From contig CAJMMA010000047.1 in assembly GCA_905214435.1 (NCBI GenBank), positions 1 through 14,802 on the forward strand: a stretch of 14,802 bases of DNA, read 5' to 3'. Shown here piece by piece: positions 1 through 6,681 of the stretch. The translations under genes were made by a program, and so were the position numbers. The notes under the pieces were generated by a model. That model saw only the letters and a list, made by a program, of their open reading frames with translations. It was not told the DNA's origin and did no database searches. The stretch comes from an uncultured bacterium (GTDB taxonomy: Bacteria > Actinomycetota > Coriobacteriia > Coriobacteriales > Coriobacteriaceae). Positions within the stretch are counted from its first letter, which is position 1. Each line of letters begins with the position of its first letter.

Positions 1-927
1 CTAGTGCTCCTCGCCGGCGCGGGCCAGGTCGTAGGGCGTGGTCTGGTAGACGTAGTAGTTGAGCCAGTTGGTGTAGAACAGCTGAGCCTGGCTGCGCCAG
101 ACGTTGCGCGGCTCGGCGGTGGGGTCGTCACCCGGAAAGTAGTGCGCCGGCACCTGAGGGTTGAGGCCGCGCTTCACGTCGCGCTCGTACTCCAGGCGCA
201 GCGTGTCGGTATCGTACTCGGGGTGACCAAATACAAAGAAGCGACGGCTGTCGGTCGACTTGACGATGTACAGGCCCACCTCGTCGGACACGGCCACGAC
301 CTCAAGCTGCGGCTCGGCCTCCACGTCCTCGCGGCGCACATCGGTGTTGCGCGAATGCACGGCATAGAAGCGGTCGTCAAAGCCGCGGACCAGCGGGCTT
401 TGCGGCTTCACCAGATAATGCTCGAACACGCCACTTGCCTTTGCCGGCAGGTCGTACTTCTGAATACCGTAATGATGGTACAGCCCGGCCTGTGCGCCCC
501 AACAAATGTGCAGCGTAGAGTGTACGTGCGTGGTAGACCAATCCATGATCTGGCAGAGCTCGGGCCAGTAGTCGACCTCCTCGAACGGCATCTGCTCCAC
601 CGGCGCGCCCGTGATGATCAGGCCGTCGTAGTGGATGTCGCGGATGTCGTCGAACGTGCGGTAGAACGTCTCCAGGTGGCCGGCGCTTACGTGCGTGGCC
701 TCGTGCGTCTTGGTGCGCAGCAGGTCCACCTCCACCTGCAGCGGCGTGTTGGAGAGCTTGCGCATGATTTGCGTCTCGGTGGCGATTTTGGTGGGCATGA
801 GGTTGAGGATGAGCACGCGCAGCGGACGGATGTCCTGGTGCAGCGCGCGGTACTCGGTCATGACAAAGATGTTCTCGCTCTCGAGCTGCGCGGCGGCAGG
901 GAGGGCGTCGGGAATGCGAATGGGCAT
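1..927 (-). CDS. metA: MetA-family homoserine O-acyltransferase (predicted acetyl-CoA type)
   Basis: 308 aa, complete; the TAG stop is the first three bases of the window. It activates L-homoserine by O-acylation, the first committed step of methionine synthesis, in the cytoplasm. The MetA fold is evident: nucleophile Cys142 in HICWGAQ, and His235 and Glu237 in FGHPEYD, match the catalytic Cys/His/Glu of the family. Residue 111 is Glu (GAPVEQM). In characterised MetA enzymes Glu at this site goes with acetyl-CoA and Gly with succinyl-CoA, so I infer an O-acetyltransferase. The ATG at 927 is preceded by AAGGAG with good spacing. Length is normal for the family. It is divergent from the dehydrogenase at 1139; no SAM riboswitch is apparent in the 211-bp space between them. 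Family call is very secure; acyl donor is inferred from one residue. Confidence 0.96.
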   Translation of the reverse strand: MPIRIPDALPAAAQLESENIFVMTEYRALHQDIRPLRVLILNLMPTKIATETQIMRKLSNTPLQVEVDLLRTKTHEATHVSAGHLETFYRTFDDIRDIHYDGLIITGAPVEQMPFEEVDYWPELCQIMDWSTTHVHSTLHICWGAQAGLYHHYGIQKYDLPAKASGVFEHYLVKPQSPLVRGFDDRFYAVHSRNTDVRREDVEAEPQLEVVAVSDEVGLYIVKSTDSRRFFVFGHPEYDTDTLRLEYERDVKRGLNPQVPAHYFPGDDPTAEPRNVWRSQAQLFYTNWLNYYVYQTTPYDLARAGEEH

Positions 928-1095
928 GGATGCTCCTTACGAGTCAGTTGCAGCTATGGTACAACGACCGGCCCCATCCGCGCGAGCACATCGCTCAGCG
1001 ATGCCGCCAGCGGCCCAAATCACTCCAAAAGTAGAGATTAGGGCATGTCCCAAAAATCTACGGCGCTTTAGCCTAGCAAAGTGGCAGCAGGACGC

Positions 1096-1101
1096 TACAA
1101 T
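1096..1101 (+). promoter_or_regulatory. Possible -10 box of the dehydrogenase gene
   Basis: TACAAT lies 38 bp before the chosen start codon. No good -35 hexamer is visible at 16-18 bp. If real, transcription begins near 1108, which rules out the in-frame upstream ATG at 1100 as the start. Confidence 0.35.
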
Positions 1102-1138
1102 GGTTCGACGCGAAAAACTCGGCCGAAAGGATACATAT

Positions 1139-2116
1139 ATGTACCAGACGCGTAAGATCGGTGTGGTCGGCCAGGGCCACGTAGGAGCACATGTCGCCAA
1201 CAGCCTGCTTATGCAGGGCATTGCCGATGAGCTGTACCTGTGCGATATCAACGAGGCCAAGGTGACGTCCGAGGTCCAGGACCTGCGCGACTCCCTTTCG
1301 TTTGTCCCGTATAACACCAAAATCGTCAACTGCTACGACCACTACGAGGAGCTAGCTTGCTGCGACGTCATCGTCAACGCCGCCGGCAAGGTCGCGCTGG
1401 CCGCTGGCAACCGCGACGGTGAGTTGTTCTTTACCACCGACGCCGCCCGCACCTTTGCCAAGCGCATCGTCGACGCCGGCTTCGACGGCATCTTTGTGAG
1501 CATCTCCAACCCCTGCGACGTCGTGTGCACCGAGCTGTGGCACCTGACCGGCTACGATCCCAAGAAGATCATCGGCTCGGGCTGCGGTCTGGATTCCGCC
1601 CGCCTGCGCACCGAGATCTCCAAGAAGGTCGGCGTGAGCCCCAAGTCCATCGACGCCTACATGATCGGCGAGCACGGCTTTAGCCAGCTGGCCGCCTTTA
1701 AGGCCGCGACCATCGCCGGCAAGAGCCTCAACGAGCTTCAGGCCGAGAACCCCGACAAGTACACTTTTGACCACATGGAGGTCGAGGAGCTCGCGCGCAA
1801 GGGCGGCTATGTGACCTACCAGGGCAAGCAGTGCACCGAGTACGCCGTCGCCAACTCCGCCGCGCGCGTCTGCGCCGCCGTGCTGCACAACGAGCACGCC
1901 GTGCTTTCCGCCTCCACGCTCATGACCGGCCAGTATGGTGAGGAGGGCATCTTCACATCCCTGCCGTGCGTGATCGGCGCCGAGGGCGTCGAGGAGGTCT
2001 ACACGCTCGACCTTTCCGAGCACGAGCTCGAGGGCTTCCACAAGAGTTGTCAGCACATCCGCGACAACATCTCCCAGCTCGACTGGTGGGACGCCGAGGC
2101 CTACGACGCAAAGTAG
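1139..2116 (+). CDS. L-lactate / L-2-hydroxyisocaproate-type dehydrogenase
   Basis: 325 aa NAD-dependent L-2-hydroxyacid dehydrogenase of the LDH/MDH superfamily, interconverting a 2-oxoacid and an L-2-hydroxyacid while recycling NADH in fermentation. Seen: Rossmann motif GQGHVG (11-16), acidic Asp36 at the end of beta-2 (NAD preference), SNPCD (123-127), Asp152 and Arg155 in LDSARLR, and catalytic His179 in IGEHG. The substrate-specificity loop (about 84-98) lacks the QKPGETR sequence of ordinary lactate dehydrogenases. It looks more like L-2-hydroxyisocaproate dehydrogenase, so the substrate may be a branched or bulky 2-oxoacid. Start: ATG at 1139 has GAAAGGA about 7 nt upstream. An in-frame ATG at 1100 would overlap the likely promoter and has no ribosome site. 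A strong terminator follows 43 bp after the stop. Family certain, substrate not. Confidence 0.9.
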   Translation: MYQTRKIGVVGQGHVGAHVANSLLMQGIADELYLCDINEAKVTSEVQDLRDSLSFVPYNTKIVNCYDHYEELACCDVIVNAAGKVALAAGNRDGELFFTTDAARTFAKRIVDAGFDGIFVSISNPCDVVCTELWHLTGYDPKKIIGSGCGLDSARLRTEISKKVGVSPKSIDAYMIGEHGFSQLAAFKAATIAGKSLNELQAENPDKYTFDHMEVEELARKGGYVTYQGKQCTEYAVANSAARVCAAVLHNEHAVLSASTLMTGQYGEEGIFTSLPCVIGAEGVEEVYTLDLSEHELEGFHKSCQHIRDNISQLDWWDAEAYDAK

Positions 2117-2159
2117 GCCGCTGGCTGCCGCAACCTTGCGAATCTAAGCGCGACGCCAA

Positions 2160-2199
2160 GCGGGCCGCGCCGGAAATCCCCGGCGCGGTCCGCTTTTTT
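2160..2199 (+). terminator. Rho-independent terminator of the dehydrogenase gene
   Basis: A 14-bp stem (GCGGGCCGCGCCGG with CCGGCGCGGTCCGC, one G-T wobble) with a 6-nt loop is followed by six T. It begins 43 bp after the stop codon. Confidence 0.95.
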
Positions 2200-2223
2200 G
2201 GCTCACGCAGTGCCCTTGCGAAT

Positions 2224-2405
2224 CGAAGGTGAATACTTTTCCGCGAAGTGAACGAGCAAAAACGAGCCCTCGAAGCATCGATACTTTTAAGGCGCCGTTT
2301 CCTGCGGTTTCGCCGAGTTTTTCCTGCAGTTTTGGTACCAAAAAGTGTGGATGCTTCGGGGGTCCAAAATAGGTCGTTCACTTCGCGGAAAAGTATTCAC
2401 CTTCG
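2224..2405. repeat. 182-bp long palindromic element
   Basis: Perfect 32-bp inverted repeats at 2224-2255 and 2374-2405 surround a 118-bp centre. Inside the arms, two more complementary blocks lie at exactly mirrored positions: CGAAGCATC 2271-2279 with 2350-2358, and ACTTTT 2283-2288 with 2341-2346. The whole is therefore one decayed palindrome centred at 2314.5. The core also has a near-direct repeat (TTTCCTGCGGTTT and TTTCCTGCAGTTT). No coding capacity and no obvious target-site duplication. It resembles a miniature mobile or REP-like element; the family is not identified. Confidence 0.85.
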
Positions 2406-2440
2406 TTTTCGCGCAGACACGAATCCGGCCGCCGCAACGC

Positions 2441-2469
2441 AAAAAGGGTCTCGCGCATGGCGCAGGCCC
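2441..2469 (-). terminator. Probable terminator of the first SIS gene
   Basis: Read on the minus strand: GGGCCT-GCGC, a 3-nt loop, GCGC-GAGACCC, then five T. The stem has one mismatch and one bulge but is followed directly by the T run, 25 bp after the SIS stop codon. Confidence 0.65.
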
Positions 2470-2494
2470 CGTCGTAAAAGATAATTCTCGGTAC

Positions 2495-3463
2495 CTAGTA
2501 CTGCTCGATGCCCATGTAGCGGCGGAACTCGGGGCTGTGGTCGAACACCTTGCCGCGGGCGGCACGCAGCTCGCAGCTCATCGCGTAGAAGAAGATCGGC
2601 TCCAGGAACGAACGCACGCTGGCGGGCACCTCGCCAACGCCGTAGTCAAGCGCGTCGAGCACCATAATCGTATCGGTGTGCGTGTTGAGGAACGCAAGAG
2701 CGCGCTCCTCCATGGGGCGGCACTCGCCGGCGCCAAGCTGCACAAAGTAGAACACGCCGGGCTCGGTGGCCTCGAAGGGACCGTGGAAGTACTCGCCAGA
2801 GTGGATGTAGCAGCAGTGCTGCCACTGCATCTCCATGAGCGAGCAGATGGCCATGGCGTAGGTCTGGCTAAAGTTGGGGCCGGACCCCAGGATATAGAAG
2901 AACTTGTGCTGCTGGCAGAGCTCGGCAAAGCGGGCGCCCAGCTCGGCGTTGACCTTCTCGCGGGCGGCGGGCAGCAGCGCGTCCATCTGCCTGAGGCCCT
3001 CGTACATGTCGGCGAGTGCCTCGTAGCCTTCCTGCTGGTCGAGCAGCTCGGCGGCGATCAGGGCGCCGATGCCCTGCGGCACCTCGGCCTGCGACACGCC
3101 CTCGCCCCAGGGGTAAACCCAGGTGGTCCACTTGCCGTTGTCGATCTTGGAGCCTTCGCAGTCGGTGAGGGCGACGACCTCGGCGCCGGCGGCCAGCGCC
3201 ATCTCGCAGCCGTCGACGACCTCCTGCGTGTTGCCGCTGTGGCTGCAGGCAATAACGAGCGACTTCGGCCCTAGGCTCTTGGGGGCCATCAGGCAAAACT
3301 CGCGCGCCGTGTAGACCGTCGAGGTAAACGTGGTGGCCTCGCGCTTGAGCAGCTCGTTGGCCGGCATCAGGTCGATCATCGAACCGCCACAAGCGATCCA
3401 AAAGACATTCTCAATCTTGCCCTTGCGCTCGATGATTTCCTGAACCAGATCATGTGCGTTCAT
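2495..3463 (-). CDS. FrlB-like SIS-domain protein, putative sugar-amine-6-phosphate deglycase
   Basis: 322 aa cytosolic double-SIS protein of the FrlB/FraB/GfrEF family, which hydrolyses phosphorylated Amadori-type compounds (for example fructoselysine 6-phosphate to glucose 6-phosphate and lysine). Seen: CGGS (25-28) and SHSGNT (74-79) in the first SIS domain; GSGP (193-196) in the second; LMEMQW followed by HSGEYFHGPF (221-230); and a C-terminal DHSPEFRRYMG segment resembling the end of E. coli FrlB. Glu211 and His227 are 16 residues apart, matching the catalytic Glu/His pair described for FraB. AGGAGG precedes the ATG. It has its own promoter with two 17-bp repeats and lies after a GntR/HutC gene, so it is probably under that regulator. 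The second SIS protein (9658-10641) is a distant paralogue. The exact substrate is unknown; an amino-sugar isomerase role is less likely. Confidence 0.85.
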   Translation of the reverse strand: MNAHDLVQEIIERKGKIENVFWIACGGSMIDLMPANELLKREATTFTSTVYTAREFCLMAPKSLGPKSLVIACSHSGNTQEVVDGCEMALAAGAEVVALTDCEGSKIDNGKWTTWVYPWGEGVSQAEVPQGIGALIAAELLDQQEGYEALADMYEGLRQMDALLPAAREKVNAELGARFAELCQQHKFFYILGSGPNFSQTYAMAICSLMEMQWQHCCYIHSGEYFHGPFEATEPGVFYFVQLGAGECRPMEERALAFLNTHTDTIMVLDALDYGVGEVPASVRSFLEPIFFYAMSCELRAARGKVFDHSPEFRRYMGIEQY

Positions 3464-3519
3464 GCTGATGCTCCTCCTTGTGTGGCGGCTTTTGGCGACG
3501 GCTGCTCGTACCTGCAGTC

Positions 3520-3598
3520 GTTCTATGTTGTTCTATTTATAGCACGCAAGCAGTCACCGGTGAAGTCATTACAGCAAATTTGTTCTATGTTGTTCTAT
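3520..3598 (-). promoter_or_regulatory. Promoter and twin operator of the first SIS gene
   Basis: GTTCTATGTTGTTCTAT occurs identically at 3520-3536 and 3582-3598. Each copy is itself two GTTCTAT heptamers 10 bp apart. The copies are 62 bp apart (about six helical turns), so would lie on the same DNA face. Between them on the minus strand is an extended -10, TGCTATAAA (-10 hexamer 3541-3536). The start-proximal copy therefore covers the transcription start and the other lies upstream of the -35 position. This fits a repressor site for the adjacent GntR/HutC protein, possibly with looping; binding is inferred. Confidence 0.7.
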
Positions 3599-3607
3599 CT
3601 GTGGACG

Positions 3608-4363
3608 CTAGATGTCGAACACGTAGCGCGAGCCCACTATCTTCTGGCGCCCGAGCAGCAAGGGCCGCTCGTCCGCATCGGTAAAGTACGCCTCCATATA
3701 AAAGAGCGGCTCGCCGACCGGCACCTCCAACAGCGGGGCCACCTGAGCATCGGCAAGCGCAATCTCCACGGTGCAGGGGTCGGACTTGAGCGGCGCGCGG
3801 CCCGAGTGCTCGGCAACGAGCGCAAAGATTGAGTTATCGGTGAGGTCCTTATCGGCCAGCGTCTGCAAGTAGGGATGGTCGGCGAGCACAAAGGCGTTGT
3901 TCTCAAGCATGACGGGGATGCCGTCGGCCGTGCGCACGCGCTCGACCACGATAAGCTCGCAGCCGGGCTCCACGCCAAAGAACGCCGCATCCTCGTGCGT
4001 CGCCGCGACCACCGTGCGCGATACCAGGCGCGCTCCGGGCACCATGTCGTTGGCAGCACAACCCTCAGTAAAGCTCTGGACGTCGCCTTTCTGGACAATC
4101 TTGCGCTTGAGCTTGGGAGCGCACACAAAGGTGCCCCTCCCCTGCTGTCGGTTGAGATATCCCGCGCGCGACAGCTCCTCGATGGCGCGGCGCACGGTGA
4201 TGCGTCCCACGCCGTAAGACTTCGCGAGCTCCATCTCGGAAGGGATGCGCGAGCCGGCCGCATACACGCCGCGCGCGATCTCGCCCTTCAGGTCGTCCAT
4301 GACCTGCTGGTACAGCGGTACGGCGGATACGCCAGCGCGGTCGGTTTTATCGTCGGTTGCCAT
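3608..4363 (-). CDS. GntR-family (HutC subfamily) transcriptional regulator, copy 1
   Basis: 251 aa. N-terminal winged helix-turn-helix (about 16-83: PLYQQVMDDLKGEIARG, IPSEMELAKSYGVGRITVRR, GYLNRQQGRGTFV) and a C-terminal UTRA effector domain (about 95-245), the domain order of HutC-type repressors that sense phosphorylated sugars or amino-acid derivatives. ATG at 4363 lies 2 bp after the recQ stop, with GGAGC in the end of recQ as ribosome site, so it is probably co-transcribed with recQ. The next gene down is an FrlB-like SIS gene whose promoter has twin repeats starting 10 bp past this stop codon; that gene is the obvious target. The C-terminus (GSRYVF) matches the second regulator (GSRYVM), so the two are related and may sense related ligands. 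Confidence 0.93.
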   Translation of the reverse strand: MATDDKTDRAGVSAVPLYQQVMDDLKGEIARGVYAAGSRIPSEMELAKSYGVGRITVRRAIEELSRAGYLNRQQGRGTFVCAPKLKRKIVQKGDVQSFTEGCAANDMVPGARLVSRTVVAATHEDAAFFGVEPGCELIVVERVRTADGIPVMLENNAFVLADHPYLQTLADKDLTDNSIFALVAEHSGRAPLKSDPCTVEIALADAQVAPLLEVPVGEPLFYMEAYFTDADERPLLLGRQKIVGSRYVFDI

Positions 4364-4365
4364 CG

Positions 4366-6348
4366 TTACGCTCCATCCCGCGCATGCTCGGATTCAAACT
4401 CTTCAATCGCCGCCATAAACTGCTCGCCAAAGGCGTCGGCCTTTTTCTCGCCAATGCCGTTGACCTGAATCAGCTCGTCGCGCGTCTGCGGGCGCAGGCG
4501 GCACAGGCCGCGCAGGGCCTTGTCGGAAAAGACCATGTACGGCGCCATCTCGAGCTCGGTCGAGATCTCCTTGCGCAGGGTACGCAGGCGCTCGAACAGC
4601 TCGGCGTCGTCGCCCACGCGCGGTCGCTGATCCAGCTCGGCCTCCTCGCGCAGCAAATCCACCGCACGGCGGGCACGGGCCGAGGCCTTGCGCTTGGACG
4701 CGCGACGCTTAACGGTAAAGGCGAACGTCTCGTCCTCGACCTCGCCGGCACGCGGGCCCAGACCCACGACCGGATACTGGCCCTGCGAGGTGGCCAGGTA
4801 GCCCCGCCCGCACAGCTGGCCGATGATGTCCTTGATGCGCCCGACCGATTCGCTCGACAGCTCACCGTAGCCGCGATCCTCGTCCAGATGCATCTGGCGA
4901 ATGCGCTCGGTGTTGCCGCCGTGAAGCACGTCGGCGATCAGCGACTTGCCAAAGCGCATGGGGCGCGTGGCCACATATTGCACGGCGGCGCGGGCCATGT
5001 CGGTGACGTCCTCGACCTCGAACTGTGTGAGGCAGTTGCTGCAGTTGCCGCAACCCTCGGCGTCATCCGTGGCGGTGGCGCCCGCACCAGCCGCGGCAGC
5101 ATGCTCGGCCGCGGCCTCGTCGCCAAAGTAGCGCAGCATGTATTCGCGCAGGCAGCCGGTGGTATTGCAGTAGCCCTCCATCTGGCTGAGCAGACGATAT
5201 CGATTCTGGAGCGCCCACGCGCGCTGCTCGTCGTCGAGCGCCTCATCGGCAGCATCGCCGCGGTCGATCAGAAAGCGGCGCATGCGAAAATCGTTGCCGT
5301 TCCACAGCAAGTAGCAGCTGGCCGGGTCGCCATCGCGGCCGGCGCGGCCCGCCTCCTGGTAGTAGGCTTCGATGCTCTCGGGCACGTTGTTGTGGATCAC
5401 GTAGCGCACGTTGGGCTTGTCGATGCCCATGCCAAAGGCGTTGGTGGCAACCATCACCTGGATATCGTCGTCGATAAAGGCGCGCTGGCTTTGGCGACGG
5501 GCGTCGTTGCCCATGCCGGCATGGTAGCGGCCAACGCGAATGCCGCTGGGGCCCAGCGCCTCGGCAAGCTCGCCCGCCAGCGCATCGACCGTCTTGCGGG
5601 TCGAGCAATACACGATACCGCTCTCGCTCGAATGCGCGATCACATAGTCGCGCACCCAGGCAGTCTTGGCCTTGTCGCCCATCTCCTCGCAACCAAAGTA
5701 GAGATTCTTGCGATCGAAGCCCGTCACCACCGTCGCAGGGTTTTGCAGGCCGAGCATCTGCTGAATATCCGCACGCACGCGTTCGGTCGCCGTGGCGGTA
5801 AACGCCGCCACGATGGGGCGCTGCGGCAGGGAATCGATGAACTCACGAATCTGCAGATAGGCGGGGCGGAAATCCTGACCCCATTGGCTTACGCAGTGGG
5901 CCTCGTCAATGGCCACGAGCGGCACGCCAATGCCGGCGGAACCCGCAGCCTCCTGCGCAAAGGCCAAAAAACGCGGCTCGAGCAAGCGCTCGGGCGCCAC
6001 GTACATAAGCTGGTAGCGGCCCTCGCGCGCCCGCTTGAGCACGGTGTTTTGCTGGGCCGGAGTAAGGCTGGAGTTGAGATAGCTGGGTCGCGCACCCGCC
6101 GCGAGCAACGCACGGGTCTGGTCCTCCATAAGCGACAGCAGCGGACTCACCACAAAGGTGATGCCGGGCAGCATGAGCGCGGGCACCTGGTAGCAAATGG
6201 ACTTGCCGGCACCCGTGGGCATAACACCCAGCGCATCGCGACCGGCAAGGATCGCATCGACCATGCGGTCCTGTCCCGGGCGAAACGAGGTGTAGCCAAA
6301 ATAGGCGCCGAGCGTGTCGAGCGCCATCTGCTGCATGCTATCGGTCAT
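4366..6348 (-). CDS. recQ: ATP-dependent DNA helicase RecQ
   Basis: 660 aa 3'-5' DNA helicase of recombination and repair. Seen: Q motif region FRPGQ (22-26), Walker A PTGAGKS (44-50), DEAH box (148-151), motif III AFTATAT (185-191), motif VI QEAGRAGRDG (334-343), a zinc-binding set Cys402, Cys436, Cys439, Cys442 (GCGNCSNC), an RQC winged-helix region (about 450-530), and a C-terminal HRDC domain (about 580-655). Between the first zinc Cys and the last three is an Ala-rich insertion (about 415-433), longer than in E. coli RecQ. ATG at 6348 follows TAGGAAA. The gene runs 2 bp short of the GntR regulator, a chromosomal housekeeping gene joined to a catabolic regulator. Function secure. Confidence 0.97.
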   Translation of the reverse strand: MTDSMQQMALDTLGAYFGYTSFRPGQDRMVDAILAGRDALGVMPTGAGKSICYQVPALMLPGITFVVSPLLSLMEDQTRALLAAGARPSYLNSSLTPAQQNTVLKRAREGRYQLMYVAPERLLEPRFLAFAQEAAGSAGIGVPLVAIDEAHCVSQWGQDFRPAYLQIREFIDSLPQRPIVAAFTATATERVRADIQQMLGLQNPATVVTGFDRKNLYFGCEEMGDKAKTAWVRDYVIAHSSESGIVYCSTRKTVDALAGELAEALGPSGIRVGRYHAGMGNDARRQSQRAFIDDDIQVMVATNAFGMGIDKPNVRYVIHNNVPESIEAYYQEAGRAGRDGDPASCYLLWNGNDFRMRRFLIDRGDAADEALDDEQRAWALQNRYRLLSQMEGYCNTTGCLREYMLRYFGDEAAAEHAAAAGAGATATDDAEGCGNCSNCLTQFEVEDVTDMARAAVQYVATRPMRFGKSLIADVLHGGNTERIRQMHLDEDRGYGELSSESVGRIKDIIGQLCGRGYLATSQGQYPVVGLGPRAGEVEDETFAFTVKRRASKRKASARARRAVDLLREEAELDQRPRVGDDAELFERLRTLRKEISTELEMAPYMVFSDKALRGLCRLRPQTRDELIQVNGIGEKKADAFGEQFMAAIEEFESEHARDGA

Positions 6349-6444
6349 GGTTTCCTAACGTCCAAGTCATCTGCCGCCGATTATACGCCGCCACGCGGAC
6401 CGCTGCCGTACGGCTGTCAGCCACGCTCATTCTGCGGGTAGTCA

Positions 6445-6488
6445 TTGGGGACGTTCTTGAATGACTAGTCGTTTAAGAACGTCCCCAA
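6445..6488. repeat. 44-bp REP-like palindrome
   Basis: TTGGGGACGTTCTT (6445-6458) and its exact complement (6475-6488) flank a 16-nt centre containing the 8-bp palindrome GACTAGTC (6463-6470), on the same axis (6466.5). Such GGGGACGTTCTT palindromes look like extragenic repeats of the kind mobilised by REP-associated tyrosine transposases; no transposase is in this window. Confidence 0.75.
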
Positions 6489-6542
6489 CGGCTAAGCTCT
6501 TGACAGGCGTGGAAACGTCTCAGGTTGAGCATAAGTCAGCGA

Positions 6543-6640
6543 AAACGCCCCTAAGCGAGCAAGGTGACGTGAAAGAGGAGGGAAGCGTACTTTGGTACGC
6601 GACCGACGATTGAACGTCAGATTGCCGCTTAGGGGCGTTT
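6543..6640. repeat. 98-bp imperfect palindrome
   Basis: AAACGCCCCTAAGCG (6543-6557) is perfectly inverted at 6626-6640. Inside, TGACGT (6565-6570) pairs with ACGTCA (6614-6619), and GCGTAC/GTACGC (6585-6590/6595-6600) forms the tip. Single-base offsets suggest bulges in one long hairpin. It may help end transcription of the GntR gene but looks like a repeat element. Confidence 0.75.
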
Positions 6641-6653
6641 GCAGCGTCGAGCC

Positions 6654-6681
6654 GTTACGCGGTTTGGTAAAACCGCGTAAC
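6654..6681 (-). terminator. Hairpin directly after the second GntR gene
   Basis: GTTACGCGGTTT (6654-6665) is perfectly inverted at 6670-6681 with a 4-nt loop, abutting the GntR stop codon. There is no T run after it on the minus strand, so it may protect the 3' end or pause polymerase rather than act as a classic terminator. Confidence 0.45.

Larger units (their letters stand above)
2117..2494. other. Convergent intergenic space with two terminators and a palindrome
   Basis: The 378 bp between the stop codons of the dehydrogenase (+) and the first SIS gene (-) contain a plus-strand terminator (2160-2199), a 182-bp palindromic element (2224-2405) and a minus-strand terminator (2441-2469). No credible gene is present; open frames here lack ribosome sites and run through the repeats. 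Confidence 0.8.
6349..6681. other. Palindrome-rich intergenic space
   Basis: 333 bp between the second GntR gene and recQ, both on the minus strand. It holds three separate palindromes (6445-6488, 6543-6640, 6654-6681) and no credible gene. A classical T-run terminator for the GntR gene is not visible, and no clear recQ promoter could be picked. Confidence 0.75.

Noticed and set aside
4..1041. 345-codon plus-strand frame opposite metA
   Set aside because: Antisense shadow; composition (Val/Leu/His/Arg-rich) is typical of reverse reading of high-GC genes and metA is certain.
695..1138. N-terminal extension of the dehydrogenase to 473 aa
   Set aside because: The family starts just before the Rossmann motif; the extension overlaps metA and the promoter, and the ribosome site fits only 1139.
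928..1138. SAM or other methionine riboswitch upstream of metA
   Set aside because: No conserved helix set, kink-turn or terminator-like fold could be recognised; only a short GGGCATGTCCC inverted repeat is present.
2224..2405. CRISPR array
   Set aside because: The repeats are inverted, two copies only and symmetric about one axis, with no regular spacers or cas genes.
2345..3274. 309-codon plus-strand frame
   Set aside because: Starts within the palindrome and runs antisense to the SIS gene; no ribosome site.
4357..6441. 694-codon open frame on the plus strand
   Set aside because: It is the antisense shadow of recQ in high-GC DNA; recQ has full helicase motifs and a ribosome site, the shadow has no recognisable domain.
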